Below, one piece after another: positions 1-12,563 of a DNA stretch of 64,000 nucleotides. The stretch comes from Gemmatimonadaceae bacterium. Its GTDB lineage: Bacteria > Gemmatimonadota > Gemmatimonadetes > Gemmatimonadales > Gemmatimonadaceae. Both the position numbers and the translations under genes were made by a program. The DNA lies in the NCBI GenBank assembly GCA_020852815.1, contig JADZAN010000010.1, forward strand, positions 62,001 to 126,000, written 5' to 3'. How positions within the stretch are numbered: the stretch's first letter is position 1; each line of letters starts with the position of its first letter. The notes below the pieces were generated by a model, which was given only the letters and a program-made list of their open reading frames with translations, made no database searches and had not been told where the DNA came from.

Positions 1-2
1 TC

Positions 3-908
3 CCCGATGGCGCCCCCGCGTTGGTGGACGCGGCATGGGTGGCGCGGCACACGCCGGCCATCGCCGCCGAGGCGCACAAGGGGACACGCCGTCGCCTCCT
101 AATCGTGGGAGGAGACCGGGGGATGGCGGGGGCGGTGGCGCTGGCGGCGCGCGGGGCGCTGCGTTCCGGCATCGGAATGGTGCGACTCTGCGTCCATCCC
201 GACAGCCTGGCCCCGCTCCAGTCGGCGGTCCCCGAGGCCACGGCGACCGATTGGCCGCTGGCAGCTCCAGATGCCGGGCTCGTCGCGTGGCCCAACGTCC
301 TCCTCATCGGCCCGGGGCTTGGAAGTGGCGACGAGACCCGCGCCCGCGTGGAGGCGTGGCTCGACGCGTGGACCGGGCCGGTCGTGGTCGATGCCGACGC
401 GCTGAATGCCTTTGCCGGCAACGAGTCCGCGCTGGGCGACCTGCTCGACGCGCGGCCGGCAATCGTGACCCCACATCCGCTGGAGTTCGCCCGCCTGATC
501 GGTGTGGACGTCGACAGCGTCCTTTCGGAACGTTTCGAGGTGGGGGCTCGCCTGGCGCGGGCGCTCCACGCCACGGTGCTGCTCAAGGGGGTGCCGAGCG
601 TGATCACCGCACCTAACGGCGAATCGCTGGTGAGCGCGGCGGGGACGCCGGTCCTTGGTACGGCGGGGAGCGGCGACATTCTGGCGGGCATCGCGGCCAC
701 GCTCCTCGCGCAGGGGGGCGACCCCTTTGCCGCGGCGGCGTGCGCGGCGTGGATTCATGGGCGCGCCGCCGAGATCGCGAACACCGGGCGTCCGGTGCGG
801 GGCGTGGTGCTCGACGACGTCGTCCGCGCCTTGGGTATCGCCTGGCGTCCCATTCCCGCCGAGAGCGCCGACATCCTTGCCCGCCTCCCGCGGGTCGGCG
901 ACGCCTGA
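3..908 (+). CDS. nnrD: NAD(P)H-hydrate dehydratase (5' partial)
   Basis: ADP/ATP-dependent (S)-NAD(P)H-hydrate dehydratase, which repairs hydrated NADH/NADPH in the cytoplasm. Counted from the first in-frame TTG at 21, the protein shows HKG near residue 19, the nucleotide-binding GGDRGMAGA stretch, GPGLG, VVDADALNA, TPHPLEF and the catalytic GTAGSGD loop at about 213-219. The frame is open through the window edge and the leading residues (PDGAPALVDAAWVA) look like a linker. This is therefore probably the C-terminal half of the common NnrE-NnrD fusion (epimerase plus dehydratase), with the epimerase part outside the window. The stop lies 15 bases before thiL, so the two are likely co-transcribed. 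Confidence 0.9.
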   Translation, partial: PDGAPALVDAAWVARHTPAIAAEAHKGTRRRLLIVGGDRGMAGAVALAARGALRSGIGMVRLCVHPDSLAPLQSAVPEATATDWPLAAPDAGLVAWPNVLLIGPGLGSGDETRARVEAWLDAWTGPVVVDADALNAFAGNESALGDLLDARPAIVTPHPLEFARLIGVDVDSVLSERFEVGARLARALHATVLLKGVPSVITAPNGESLVSAAGTPVLGTAGSGDILAGIAATLLAQGGDPFAAAACAAWIHGRAAEIANTGRPVRGVVLDDVVRALGIAWRPIPAESADILARLPRVGDA

Positions 909-923
909 CGGAGCGGAGGGACC

Positions 924-1867
924 GTGCCGCACATCTCCCTCGCCTCGGGGCGCGAGTTCGACCTTGTCCGTGCCATGCTGGCTCGCTGGGGGGAGTTAGC
1001 CAGCGGCGTGGGCGACGATGCCGCGGTGCTCGACATTCCGCCGGGCGAACGTCTCGTGGTCAGCACCGACAGCTCGGTGGATGGCGTGCACTTCCGGCGC
1101 GAGTGGCTCACGCCGGCCGAGATCGGCTATCGCGCAACCGCCGCGGCGCTCAGCGACCTCGCGGCGATGGCGGCCACCCCGCGGGGGCTCGTGGTCGCGC
1201 TCACCCTTCCGGAGTCGTGGCTCACGACGGTGGAGGCGCTCGCCGACGGGATTGGCGAGGCGGCGCGCCTGAGCGGAACGCCGATCGTTGGGGGCGACAT
1301 TGCGCGCGCGTCGGAGCTGTCGATCACGGTGACCGTCATGGGGTCCACGGCGCTCCCGACGCACCGCAACGCGGTGCGCCCCGGCGACTGCTTGTACGTG
1401 ACGGGCGTGCTGGGAGGGCCGGCCACCGCGCTGCGCGCGCTCGAGCGTGGGGAAGTGCCCGAGCCGCAGGCGCGCGAGCGATTCGCCCGCCCGCGAGCGC
1501 GCGTGCAGGAGGGGATCTGGCTGGCGCAGCATGGTGTGCGGGCTATGATCGACATTTCCGACGGCCTTGCATCGGAGCTGCGTCACCTCGCGGTGGCGAG
1601 TGCGGTGGAACTCCGCGTCGACGTGGACCGTGTCCCCGTGATGCGCGGTTGCACGTTGCCCGATGCGCTGCGCGGGGGCGAGGAGTACGAGCTCCTGCTG
1701 GCGTCGCCGCATCCTATCGATGCGAACGAGTTCGCGCGCACCTTTGCCCTTCCGCTGAGCGAGATCGCGCGTGCGCGCGCGAGCGAGACTCCGGCGGTGG
1801 TGGGAGTGCGGGGCGCGACGGGGGAGCGCGTTGACCTCAGTGCGGGGTACGATCACTTTTCGACGTG

Positions 1868-1868
<1 letters not shown>
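924..1868 (+). CDS. thiL: Thiamine-monophosphate kinase
   Basis: Phosphorylates thiamine monophosphate to thiamine diphosphate with ATP, the last step of cofactor synthesis. The 314-residue length is normal for ThiL. The N-terminal GDDAAV at 30-35 and the following STDSSVDGVHF are the Mg/ATP and substrate motifs of the AIR-synthase/ThiL fold, and VGGDIARA and DISDGLASEL follow. The start is GTG, chosen because GGAGG stands just upstream. The gene overlaps the start of plsC through GTGA/TGATG. The product may supply the TPP needed by KorB-type enzymes, but the genes are not adjacent. Confidence 0.95.
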
Positions 1869-3990
<2,122 letters not shown>

Positions 3991-4033
3991 TGCGCTGCGG
4001 ATCGTTGGTCACCGCGGTGGGCAACGGTGAACC

Positions 4034-4333
4034 GTGTTGAAGCGGTTCGCCGTTGCCCTCGGGCTCGTCCTCGCGGCCTACTTCGCCATCCAGGGAGGCG
4101 AGTACTCGACCACCGACCTGTTCCGGCAGCGCAGTCGCGAAGCGATCCTGCGGCACACGATCGACTCGTTGCAGCATGATGTGGATTCGCTCACCGCGCT
4201 CAAGAAGCGTATCGCCACCGATCCCGCCTTGCAGGAGCGCATTGCGCGCGAGGAGATCGGGATGGTGCGGAGCGACAAGGAGCTGATGTACCGGTTCGAT
4301 CCGCCCGACAGCGCCAACGCTCGGCGGAAGTAG
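4034..4333 (+). CDS. FtsB/DivIC-like septum formation initiator
   Basis: Small bitopic protein of 99 residues. It has a short basic N terminus, one transmembrane helix (about residues 5-20) and a coiled coil with regular leucine/isoleucine spacing (LRHTIDSLQHDVDSLTALKK), followed by a conserved-type tail (IAREEIGMVR). This is the architecture of FtsB/DivIC, which bridges early and late divisome proteins. It sits right behind eno, the same eno-ftsB order seen in many bacteria, which supports the call. The start is GTG; no strong ribosome-binding site is visible. Confidence 0.85.
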   Translation: MLKRFAVALGLVLAAYFAIQGGEYSTTDLFRQRSREAILRHTIDSLQHDVDSLTALKKRIATDPALQERIAREEIGMVRSDKELMYRFDPPDSANARRK

Positions 4334-4418
4334 CGGATGCCGTGGCGGGAGGCACAGGGACGCCGCGCGCAACGAAAGCGCGCGAACCTGGGCGCTCCCG
4401 CCGGCTCCGTGCGTTCAC

Positions 4419-4446
4419 TTGACTTCACCATGCACCGGTCTAGATT
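4419..4446 (+). promoter_or_regulatory. Promoter of tRNA-fMet
   Basis: TTGACT at 4419-4424 and TAGATT at 4441-4446 are separated by 16 bases and resemble a housekeeping sigma-70 promoter. Transcription would begin near 4453, a few bases before the tRNA at 4460. Confidence 0.7.
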
Positions 4447-4459
4447 CCGCCTTCCCTGA

Positions 4460-4533
<74 letters not shown>

Positions 4534-4553
4534 CTTCTCAAGTTCGAAAGTGA

Positions 4554-4590
4554 ACGCGGTCGGTGCCGTTGGCGCCGACCGCGTTTCTTT
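4554..4590 (+). terminator. Intrinsic terminator after tRNA-fMet
   Basis: A 14-pair stem (ACGCGGTCGGTGCC with GGCGCCGACCGCGT, one G-U pair) has a three-base loop and is followed by TTCTTT. It ends the tRNA transcript and also lies between this gene and the convergent pseudopilin gene. Confidence 0.85.
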
Positions 4591-4641
4591 CATGCGCACC
4601 GGGCGCGACTCTCGCGCGCTGCGCCCTCTCGGGCGCGACCG

Positions 4642-5127
4642 TCAATAGCTACCGCCGAAGCCGGCGAGCAGGAAGGTGGTCTCCGACCCCGAGACGAGGT
4701 ACGGGACGCCGAGTCGTGCCGCCTGACGCAGCGCGCTCGTGAGCAAGGTGTCGGGGGTCTCGACGGAGAGTGCGATGAGCGGAGCGGTCCCCGCACGCAT
4801 CGCCGACGGCGAGCCGCTGCCGGCGCCGGGCCAGACCTCCCAGTCCATCGTCCAGCGGTCGCGCTGGAAGCTGAAGCCCTGGGGAAGGAGCGGCTGCAAC
4901 TCCGCGGGAACGCTCCCGCGCGACGCCTCCGACGGCCAGTCCTGATGTTCGGTGTTGTAGTTGTAGGCGGCCACGCGCACTGCCTGCACGTCGCCAATGA
5001 TGGCTCGTGCCTCGGCCTGGCGCCGAAGCTCGGTGTATCGTGGGAAGCCCATGCGGACGACGATCCCGAGGATCGTCAGAACCACGAGGAGTTCGGGAAT
5101 CGAGAAGCCGCGACGTCGAGTGCGCAT
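4642..5127 (-). CDS. Type II/IV pseudopilin-like protein
   Basis: 161-residue protein with a class III (prepilin) leader: a short basic MRTRRR, then G-FSIPELLVVL. The Gly-Phe cleavage site and Glu at +5 are in place, followed by a hydrophobic helix (LLVVLTILGIVV) and a globular C-terminal domain. It should be cleaved and N-methylated by a prepilin peptidase and join a pilus or type II secretion pseudopilus. The true start is ATG at 5127, one base overlapping the upstream gene's TGA. No other pilus genes are in the window, so the assembly machinery must be elsewhere. Confidence 0.85.
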   Translation of the reverse strand: MRTRRRGFSIPELLVVLTILGIVVRMGFPRYTELRRQAEARAIIGDVQAVRVAAYNYNTEHQDWPSEASRGSVPAELQPLLPQGFSFQRDRWTMDWEVWPGAGSGSPSAMRAGTAPLIALSVETPDTLLTSALRQAARLGVPYLVSGSETTFLLAGFGGSY

Positions 5128-5615
5128 CAGTGCCCGGTGGCCGAGATGACGTCCTCGGCCTGGCCGAGGTACGATTGAATGGGAGCGCTGGAGTCGAAGG
5201 TGTAGGTCTGGTCCAGCACCTTGGTGCTGAGGGTGAACGAACCCTCGGTGCCCGGGATGTACCTGATGTCGTATCGATCCACGCCGGCTTCGAACAGCGA
5301 GTTGGGGAGCCGGCCCTGCGTGACGCGGAAGTGCGTCACCGATTGGGCGGCGAGGAAGAGGATCAATCGCCCGCTGGCGCGCGTCACCTTGGGATCGGGT
5401 GGCGCGTAGCGCGAGGAGGATGGGTACGGGGCGAGCCATGCGGCGGCGCAGAGGAGCGCGAGCGTGCCAATCACCGCGCCGCGTGAGCGGGGGCGCTGCT
5501 GCACGGTGGCTTCCTCGGCGAGTTCCTTGCGCTTCTCGGCGAGGAACTCCTCGACGAGCGACTGGACCTTCGCATCGTTCGAGGGCGACGCTTTCGGGGC
5601 GGCGACGCGCTGCAT
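5127..5615 (-). CDS. Single-pass membrane protein, pseudopilin partner
   Basis: 162-residue protein I do not recognise. It has an Ala/Lys/Glu-rich N terminus of about 45 residues that looks cytoplasmic and coiled, one transmembrane helix (AVIGTLALLCAAAWLA), then a domain of about 90 residues. Its stop overlaps the pseudopilin ATG by one base (TGATG), so the two are translationally coupled. That suggests an accessory pilus or minor-pseudopilin factor. Function is inferred from context only. Confidence 0.7.
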   Translation of the reverse strand: MQRVAAPKASPSNDAKVQSLVEEFLAEKRKELAEEATVQQRPRSRGAVIGTLALLCAAAWLAPYPSSSRYAPPDPKVTRASGRLILFLAAQSVTHFRVTQGRLPNSLFEAGVDRYDIRYIPGTEGSFTLSTKVLDQTYTFDSSAPIQSYLGQAEDVISATGH

Positions 5616-5790
5616 GGGAGTCGGGCGATCGGGAAGTCGACGCGCGTGGACCCCAGGGGACTACCCTGGGCGCGTGGGACGCTCCTTGTGATCTTCGACA
5701 GGAGCGCGTCCCGTCTTTAGCGCACCAAACGCCGTGGGGTGAGCGTGACGCCGACCCGGCGTCCCCCTATGACGGGGGGGCGGAGGTGAT

Positions 5791-5796
5791 TAGAAT
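5791..5796 (+). promoter_or_regulatory. Possible -10 box of tRNA-Met
   Basis: TAGAAT matches the sigma-70 -10 consensus at five of six bases. The upstream -35 region is poor (TATGAC about 17 bases earlier), and the implied leader before the tRNA is about 40 bases. Tentative. Confidence 0.35.
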
Positions 5797-5844
5797 TCCC
5801 GTCCCGCCGAACCGTCGCGCGGTCGTGCGACGAGACGGTGTGTT

Positions 5845-5918
5845 GGCTGGGTAGCTCAGGTGGTTAGAGCACGGCACTCATAATGCCGGGGTCGCCGGTT
5901 CGAATCCGGCCCCAGCTA
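5845..5918 (+). tRNA. Elongator tRNA-Met (CAU)
   Basis: A 74-base cloverleaf with anticodon CAT, a 5-bp anticodon stem (CGGCA/TGCCG) and T arm GCCGG-TTCGAAT-CCGGC. The acceptor stem GGCTGGG/CCCAGCT ends in a G1-U72 wobble with A73; CCA is not encoded. It lacks the initiator hallmarks of the tRNA at 4460. CAU could also be tRNA-Ile2 (lysidine-modified), but the acceptor stem has U4-A69 and G5-C68 rather than the C4-G69/C5-G68 typical of Ile2, so Met is preferred. Confidence 0.8.
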
Positions 5919-5971
5919 CTGGTAGGGCGGCTGGCGGGAGACGCCGCTGGCACCTGGACGAGAATGGCGCC

Positions 5972-5990
5972 CGCGATCGAGGAGATCGCG
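5972..5990 (+). terminator. Hairpin after tRNA-Met
   Basis: A 7-bp perfect stem (CGCGATC/GATCGCG) with a five-base loop, followed by ACTTTCC, lies between the tRNA and idi. It could end the tRNA transcript; the T run is weak. Confidence 0.45.
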
Positions 5991-6024
5991 ACTTTCCTGA
6001 GCGGCCGCGAACGGGCCGTCGCCG

Positions 6025-6621
6025 ATGCAAGCTCCCCGTGTCATCCCGCCTGGCGAAGGGGTTCCCCCGGTCATCGTCGTCGACGCCAGCGATCGGCCAT
6101 TGCGCCTCGCCGAGAAGCTCTCGGTGCACCAGACCGGGACGCTGCATCGTGCGGTCTCGGTCTTTGCCTTCGACGCGTCGGGCGCGATGCTGGTCCAGCG
6201 ACGGGCGGCGGGGAAGTATCACTCGGGCGGGTTGTGGTCCAACAGCGCGTGCACCCATCCGCGCGACGGCGAGTCGCCGGCAATGGCGGCGCGCCGGTGC
6301 CTGCGTGAGGAGATGGGGGTGGAGTGCGTGTCGCTGGAGCCTGCGTTCGCCTTCATCTATCGCGCGCAGGTCGCGCCCACGCTGGTCGAGCACGAGTACG
6401 ACCATGTCTTCGTGGCGCGCGTGGTGGAGGAGCCTTCGCCCAATGCGGACGAGGTCTCCGCGTGGCGTCGCCTGACGCTGGATGAAGCTCGCGCCGAGCT
6501 GGCCGCCGACGATTCGCGCTTCTCCGCGTGGTTCCCACTGGCGCTGGAGCGACTGGCGGGGCTGGAGGTGACGGCGCGCGCCTCCCAGCCGTTGGCGCCG
6601 GGGGAACAACCAGGTTCGTGA
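6025..6621 (+). CDS. idi: Isopentenyl-diphosphate delta-isomerase, type 1
   Basis: Interconverts IPP and DMAPP for isoprenoid synthesis; a cytoplasmic Nudix-fold enzyme needing Mg/Mn. The 198-residue protein has the catalytic cysteine in WSNSACTHP (C76), the Nudix-like REEMG segment (about 94-98) and the second active-site motif EHEYDH (E122, E124) aligned with the two catalytic glutamates of E. coli Idi. It stands alone behind tRNA-Met and ends at a strong hairpin. ATG 6025 was chosen because it precedes the conserved core by a normal distance; no clear ribosome-binding site. Confidence 0.92.
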   Translation: MQAPRVIPPGEGVPPVIVVDASDRPLRLAEKLSVHQTGTLHRAVSVFAFDASGAMLVQRRAAGKYHSGGLWSNSACTHPRDGESPAMAARRCLREEMGVECVSLEPAFAFIYRAQVAPTLVEHEYDHVFVARVVEEPSPNADEVSAWRRLTLDEARAELAADDSRFSAWFPLALERLAGLEVTARASQPLAPGEQPGS

Positions 6622-6628
6622 ATGACAA

Positions 6629-6657
6629 CGGGCGCCCGTCGCTTGCACGGGCGCCCG
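6629..6657. terminator. Bidirectional terminator between idi and subtilase
   Basis: A perfect 11-bp inverted repeat (CGGGCGCCCGT/ACGGGCGCCCG) with a seven-base loop sits between two convergent genes and probably ends both transcripts. No long T run on either side. Confidence 0.7.
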
Positions 6658-6706
6658 CTGTCTGTCACTGGGCGTTAGTGGAACACGCCAGAGTCGGTGT
6701 CGCCGC

Positions 6707-8197
<1,491 letters not shown>

Positions 8198-8693
8198 AAG
8201 ACCTCCAGGTTGGGGATCACGACCGTGCGACTCTCCGCGGGGCGGACGCGAGCGCGTTGCCGGGGCACGCATCTCGTTCTGTTGCGGCCCTCCCTGCCGA
8301 GGAATCACGCCGAACATCCTCGTGCAATGTGCGCGCCCGCGCATACGGCCCCGTCCGACGGGAACGGCTAGCGCCCCGTGCGCTGCGCGCCCCGCGGAGC
8401 GGCGCGCAACACTACAGGGGTCGGTCGCGCGCGTCAATGCGCCGGCGCATTCGCTTTGCGTGCTTTGACTCTCTTTCACGCGCGCATGCCTCAGCCTGTC
8501 ACGAAGTGTACGCCACGTCACAAAAAAGCGAGGCGCCGATGCCACGCCACGCGGTCATCCGTGCAGCGCGCGCGCGCGTCACCGTGCGGCACCGGCGATA
8601 GTGCCGCGCCGAGCGAGCCGATACTGCCATGCAGGCGGTGTGTGCGCGGTCGTTCCCGCGCGCTCGTCGCTCACGGTCCTTTCCCATCCTTTC
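8198..8693. other. Divergent intergenic region, 496 bp
   Basis: Between the minus-strand subtilase and the plus-strand HDOD gene. It contains GC-rich simple stretches and the subtilase ribosome-binding site (complement of 8202-8206). A TTGACT at 8465-8470 has no convincing -10 partner. Open frames here are short shadows; no gene or RNA recognised. Confidence 0.6.
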
Positions 8694-9803
8694 ATGCTTG
8701 GCGACCTCTTCAAGCGGTATTTCGCGCCGACACGTTCCGGAGTTGCGCCTGGCGGGAGCGACCCCGGTGGCGCGCCGGCCACCGACGCCCCGCGCGCAAC
8801 GCACGGCGCTACCTCCAGGCCGCTCGACGCGACCGACGGGAGTGCCGCTGCACCGCTGGCCGGGCTGCACGCCGTGCCGCGCGACGCCGACGCGCGCGAG
8901 ATGCAGGAATGGCTGGAACTCGATATCCGCACCCGCATTGGCGAAGTGAGCAACGTGCTCGGTCGCGCCGACCGCGAGACCGACGCGCCCCGTCTCCTCG
9001 ATGCACTCCTGGAATCGTTCGAGGCGGTGGTGCGACAGCCGCCGCTGGCCGCGCAACGCGCGCTGAGCGTCACGCGCGACGTCAATGCGCCCACGTCGAA
9101 GCTCGTCACGCTCGTCGAGAGCGATCCCGGGCTTGGCCAGGCACTCCTGCGCTACGCCAACTCGGCCTACTACGCCACAGCCGGCGGGCGCGTCGTCTCG
9201 CTTCACGGCGCGGTGCAGCGCGTGGGGACATCGGGGGTGCACAACGTCGTCCTGAGGACGATGGTCGACGGGATGCTCTGCCGTCCGGGGAGCGCCTACC
9301 AGGATCTCGTGAACCTGTCGTGGCAGCACATGGTGCGCGTGGCCCCCATCACCCGTTCCCTCTCTCCCGCCTTCAGGGCAGTGCCTGACGAGGCCTACGC
9401 ACTCGGGCTGCTGCACGACGTGGGCAAGCTCGTGATCTTCGATCGCCTCGGCGAGCTTCGCAAGTCGCTGCGGCGCGAGGTGAAGTTTCCGTCGTCGATC
9501 GTGAGCGTGGTGTTGCGCATGCTGCACGAGCCGCTCGGCGGACTGGCCGCTCTGCAGTGGGGGCTTGGCGCCGGCGTGTCACATGCGATCGCCACGCATC
9601 ACCGCTCGCCGGTGCCGGAGATGTACGATCCGCGCTGCGAACTGCTGTACCTCGCCGAGCGTATCGATCTCGCCCGCGTCCGCGGTAGGCCGGTGGAGCT
9701 GGAGCGCTGGTGGAAAGATGGACTCGTGGTGACGCCGCTCGACACCATCGAGCGGGGCGTGGCGTCGCTTCCCGAGGACGTCGAGGAGCCCGTGCTCGCC
9801 TGA
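8694..9803 (+). CDS. HDOD domain signalling protein
   Basis: 369-residue cytoplasmic protein. After a variable, Gly/Ala/Pro-rich N-terminal 70 residues comes an HDOD domain of about 200 residues, with the degenerate HD signature GLLHDVGKLV and surrounding helices typical of the family (SDPGLGQALLRYANSAYY near the start of the domain). HDOD proteins act in signal transduction as non-enzymatic or weakly characterised adaptors; no GGDEF, EAL or receiver domain is attached. The start is uncertain: the frame is open upstream to 8601, but ATG 8694 begins a plausible N terminus (MLGDLFKRYF). Convergent with the AAA+ gene. Confidence 0.85.
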   Translation: MLGDLFKRYFAPTRSGVAPGGSDPGGAPATDAPRATHGATSRPLDATDGSAAAPLAGLHAVPRDADAREMQEWLELDIRTRIGEVSNVLGRADRETDAPRLLDALLESFEAVVRQPPLAAQRALSVTRDVNAPTSKLVTLVESDPGLGQALLRYANSAYYATAGGRVVSLHGAVQRVGTSGVHNVVLRTMVDGMLCRPGSAYQDLVNLSWQHMVRVAPITRSLSPAFRAVPDEAYALGLLHDVGKLVIFDRLGELRKSLRREVKFPSSIVSVVLRMLHEPLGGLAALQWGLGAGVSHAIATHHRSPVPEMYDPRCELLYLAERIDLARVRGRPVELERWWKDGLVVTPLDTIERGVASLPEDVEEPVLA

Positions 9804-9859
9804 CGAGTTCGCGTCCGAGCGCCTGTCGAGGTGTCGCTCGCCAAACGAGCCGGCGCCGG

Positions 9860-11395
9860 TCAGGTCAGGAGCACGGGACGCGGCGGAGGGAGGGCGTCGC
9901 CGTCGGCGTGCACGGTGCGGTCGCGGGCCCACGTGCGCAGTGCGCCTAACGACTCGGCCATGGTGCGCGAGAGCGGACGCGTGGCTGCCAGTTCATGCAC
10001 GATGCGCCCCTGCGTCAGCGCGGCGTTGTCGCTGAAGGCGGCGTATTGCGCGGCGACGATCGCCTGCTCGATCTCCGCCCCGCTGAAGCCGTCCGACGCC
10101 GCCACCAGCGGTTCGAGCGACATGCTGGCCGGATCGCACCCCCGCTTGCGCAGGTGAATCTCGAAGATCGCGCGGCGCGACGCGGCGCGCGGGAGGTCGA
10201 CGAAGAAGACCTCGTCGAATCGCCCCTTGCGGATGAACTCCGGCGGGAGCGCCGAGACGTCGTTGGCCGTCGCGACGACGAAGACGTCGCCCCGCCGGTC
10301 CTGCAGCCATGAGAGGAAGCCGCCAAAGACGCGCCGCGAGACGCCGCCATCCTGCTCACCCCCCGACGAGGCGAACGCCTTCTCGATTTCGTCGATCCAG
10401 AGGACGATCGGTGCCATGCGCTCGGCGGTGCGCAGCGCACGCTTGAAGTTCTTCTCGCTGTCACCGATGTACTTGTCGAACAGGAGCCCCGGGTCGAGGC
10501 GCAGCAGCGGGAGCGACCATTCGTGCGCGACCGACTTGGCGCACAGGCTCTTCCCACACCCCGGGACGCCGAGGAGGAGGATTCCCTTGGGGAAGGGGAG
10601 CCCCGCCGCCTGCGCGCGCTCCGGCTCGAGGACGGCGGCCCGGCGTCGCGACAGCCATGCCTTCAAACCTTCGAGCCCTGCCACGCCCGCCATCCCGCTC
10701 TCGGTGGACCAGTACTCGAGGAGCCCGTCCTGCTCCACTGCCTGACGCTTGGCGTCGGTCACGCGCGGGATGTCGGCGGCGCTGAGCGCCCCGTCGATCA
10801 TGATGAGGCGCGTCAGGATCTTCTCCGCCTCGGTGAGCGAGAGGCCTCCCAGATTGTGCAGGAGGCGGGCGCGGTCGGAGGGGGAGAGGTCGAGGCGCAC
10901 CGGCATGCGCGCGGAATTGTCGCGCACCACGCGCTCCAGGAGGGCGCGGTACTCCTCGGCCTCGGGGGCGGGGAGCGAGACCACGATGGCGTGTGGGCGA
11001 AGCGACTCGGGGAGCGTCACGTCGCCGCCCGAGATCACGAGGGCCCCACGCCGCATCCCGAACCGCTCCACCACGTCGTGCAGCTGCGAGACCACGAGCG
11101 GGTCCTGCAGGTGTGCGCCGAGCGCCGGGAAATGAAAGATGCCGGCCCCCTCGCGCTCGACGTGCCGCAGCGCGTCGGTGGGGAGGGCGGTGTCGTCGGC
11201 AAAGGGCTCACCCGCCCCGGCGCCGCGACGCACCCCCTTGGAGCGACGCCATTCGTGATAGTGCAGGGAAAGGCGCGAGGCGACATGCCGAAGGACTTCT
11301 TCGCTCCGCTCGTACTCCCAGGTGTCGAGGACCACCAGAGGGTAGCGGGAGCGAATGAGGAGTTCCAGTTCGTCGACGAAGGAGGCGCGGGTCAT
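9860..11395 (-). CDS. Ycf46-like AAA+ ATPase
   Basis: 511-residue protein. An N-terminal half of about 250 residues carries no recognised motif beyond its LLIRSRYPLVVLDTWEYER opening. It is followed by a single AAA+ module with Walker A GVPGCGKS, LLRLDPGLLFDKYIGDSEKN, Walker B IVLWIDEIEKAF, sensor-1 VVATANDVSALPPEFIRKGRFDE and a C-terminal lid. The order, spacing and length match the Ycf46/uncharacterised AAA family of cyanobacteria and other bacteria; its substrate is not known. It is monocistronic as far as can be seen and ends against the HDOD gene. Confidence 0.85.
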   Translation of the reverse strand: MTRASFVDELELLIRSRYPLVVLDTWEYERSEEVLRHVASRLSLHYHEWRRSKGVRRGAGAGEPFADDTALPTDALRHVEREGAGIFHFPALGAHLQDPLVVSQLHDVVERFGMRRGALVISGGDVTLPESLRPHAIVVSLPAPEAEEYRALLERVVRDNSARMPVRLDLSPSDRARLLHNLGGLSLTEAEKILTRLIMIDGALSAADIPRVTDAKRQAVEQDGLLEYWSTESGMAGVAGLEGLKAWLSRRRAAVLEPERAQAAGLPFPKGILLLGVPGCGKSLCAKSVAHEWSLPLLRLDPGLLFDKYIGDSEKNFKRALRTAERMAPIVLWIDEIEKAFASSGGEQDGGVSRRVFGGFLSWLQDRRGDVFVVATANDVSALPPEFIRKGRFDEVFFVDLPRAASRRAIFEIHLRKRGCDPASMSLEPLVAASDGFSGAEIEQAIVAAQYAAFSDNAALTQGRIVHELAATRPLSRTMAESLGALRTWARDRTVHADGDALPPPRPVLLT

Positions 11396-11540
11396 GGCGG
11401 ATGTGTGACGTGATCCCCCTAATGACTGTCCGATTGGTGGGGCGTCACCTGCAACTACCGGCCGACGGCGAGGGGGAGAGGCTTCCCTTTCGGAGGCGGG
11501 CCGGTGTTAAACTTCCCCTCCCACTTTTCTGGCCAGCCGC

Positions 11541-12044
11541 ATGTCGAAGTCGAGCCGCACCGCCAGCATCACCGCCGAGAACGCCGCGGTCGAGACGCCG
11601 CGTTCCCACGCCGATCGCATGTTCCGCGCGGCGCAGGAGTGCATTCGCCAACGCCAGCGCTATGCGCGCCTTGTCGATCGTGGGGCGCACGAAGACGAGC
11701 AGCAGGGAGCGTTGCGGATTGTCTGCATCTGCGACGACGTGCTGGCGTCGAGCGGGAAATCATATGAAGCGGTGACGGGGACCACGCTGCACCGCGACGA
11801 GGACTGGTGGCACAAGGCCAACTCGCTCTGGCATGCGTCGCGCGAATACAGCCGTCGCCATCGTGGGTGTGACGAGACCAGCAAGAAGCTGACGAACCAT
11901 TCGCCGCAGCGGCTGCGCGAGTTGGCGGTAGAGTATGAGTTCGAGGCATCGGCGCTGCTGGCCCTCCAGCATGCGGTCTCGGCGTATCGCAAGGCGGCGC
12001 CGGACGCGGAACTCGAGCCCAACGGGGCCGCGCGCGTCGCCTGA
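11541..12044 (+). CDS. Hypothetical protein
   Basis: 167-residue protein that I do not recognise. It is predicted to be soluble and largely helical, rich in Arg/Glu/Ala/His, with no signal peptide or membrane segment. Visible details are RIVCICDDVL, a Trp pair in EDWWHKANSLWHASREYSRRH, and a long C-terminal helix. Codon use is like that of its neighbours. No strong ribosome-binding site precedes ATG 11541. The short hairpin at 12069-12092 may end its transcript. Confidence 0.65.
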   Translation: MSKSSRTASITAENAAVETPRSHADRMFRAAQECIRQRQRYARLVDRGAHEDEQQGALRIVCICDDVLASSGKSYEAVTGTTLHRDEDWWHKANSLWHASREYSRRHRGCDETSKKLTNHSPQRLRELAVEYEFEASALLALQHAVSAYRKAAPDAELEPNGAARVA

Positions 12045-12563
12045 ACAGCGCCCTGGGCCGGATGATCGAGCGCGCTCTTCACGGGGCGCGCTTTGTGTTT
12101 CCGGTGGCTGTGCACCTCCAACGCGAGGTCTACCGAGCACGATCGGAACGGGAGCGCTCCCTCGTCCGTTGATGGGACCTCATCATCCTCGCGGGCATTT
12201 CGGCTAGACGCACTGGCTAAACGCCCTGGCAGACGCTTCGGCGGGCACCTTGGCTGGAGCGTCGGCGTACGGGCCGGCGGGCGTCGCGGCCTAACGAACG
12301 CGCGCCCCGTTCGTCCAAGCACTCGGCTCATCCCGTCGCCGAGGCGCGGCGGAGCATCGTGGCGCAGCTTGGGGATGAGAACGCTCACCTGCGTCGGTGG
12401 TTGGGGCTCGCGAGGATGCGAGTTGGGAGGTGAGCTGGGACGCGAGTCAGGAGGCGAGCCGCGGCGCACTGGCGAACACCTGCGCACGAGCGGAACGTAG
12501 GCGCAATTCGTACGTACACCGTGCACGCGCGCAACGAGCACCCGACGACGCTGGGGGACGGGA
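12045..12563. other. Intergenic region, 519 bp
   Basis: Starts with a possible terminator for the preceding gene, a 7-bp stem AGCGCGC (12069-12075)/GCGCGCT (12086-12092) followed by TTGTGTTT. The rest contains imperfect short repeats around GCGTC/GACGC and open frames whose translations are low-complexity Arg/Ser/Gly, which I reject as genes. It probably holds the promoter of the long cluster that starts at 12564, but no clear box is visible. Confidence 0.55.

Noticed and set aside
5845-5918. tRNA-Ile2 (CAU, lysidine-modified)
   Set aside because: Acceptor stem lacks the C4-G69/C5-G68 pairs typical of Ile2; elongator Met fits better, though not proven.
12093-12500. 135-residue open frame in the gap before the MoxR cluster
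   Set aside because: Low-complexity Arg/Ser/Gly translation, no ribosome-binding site, no motif.
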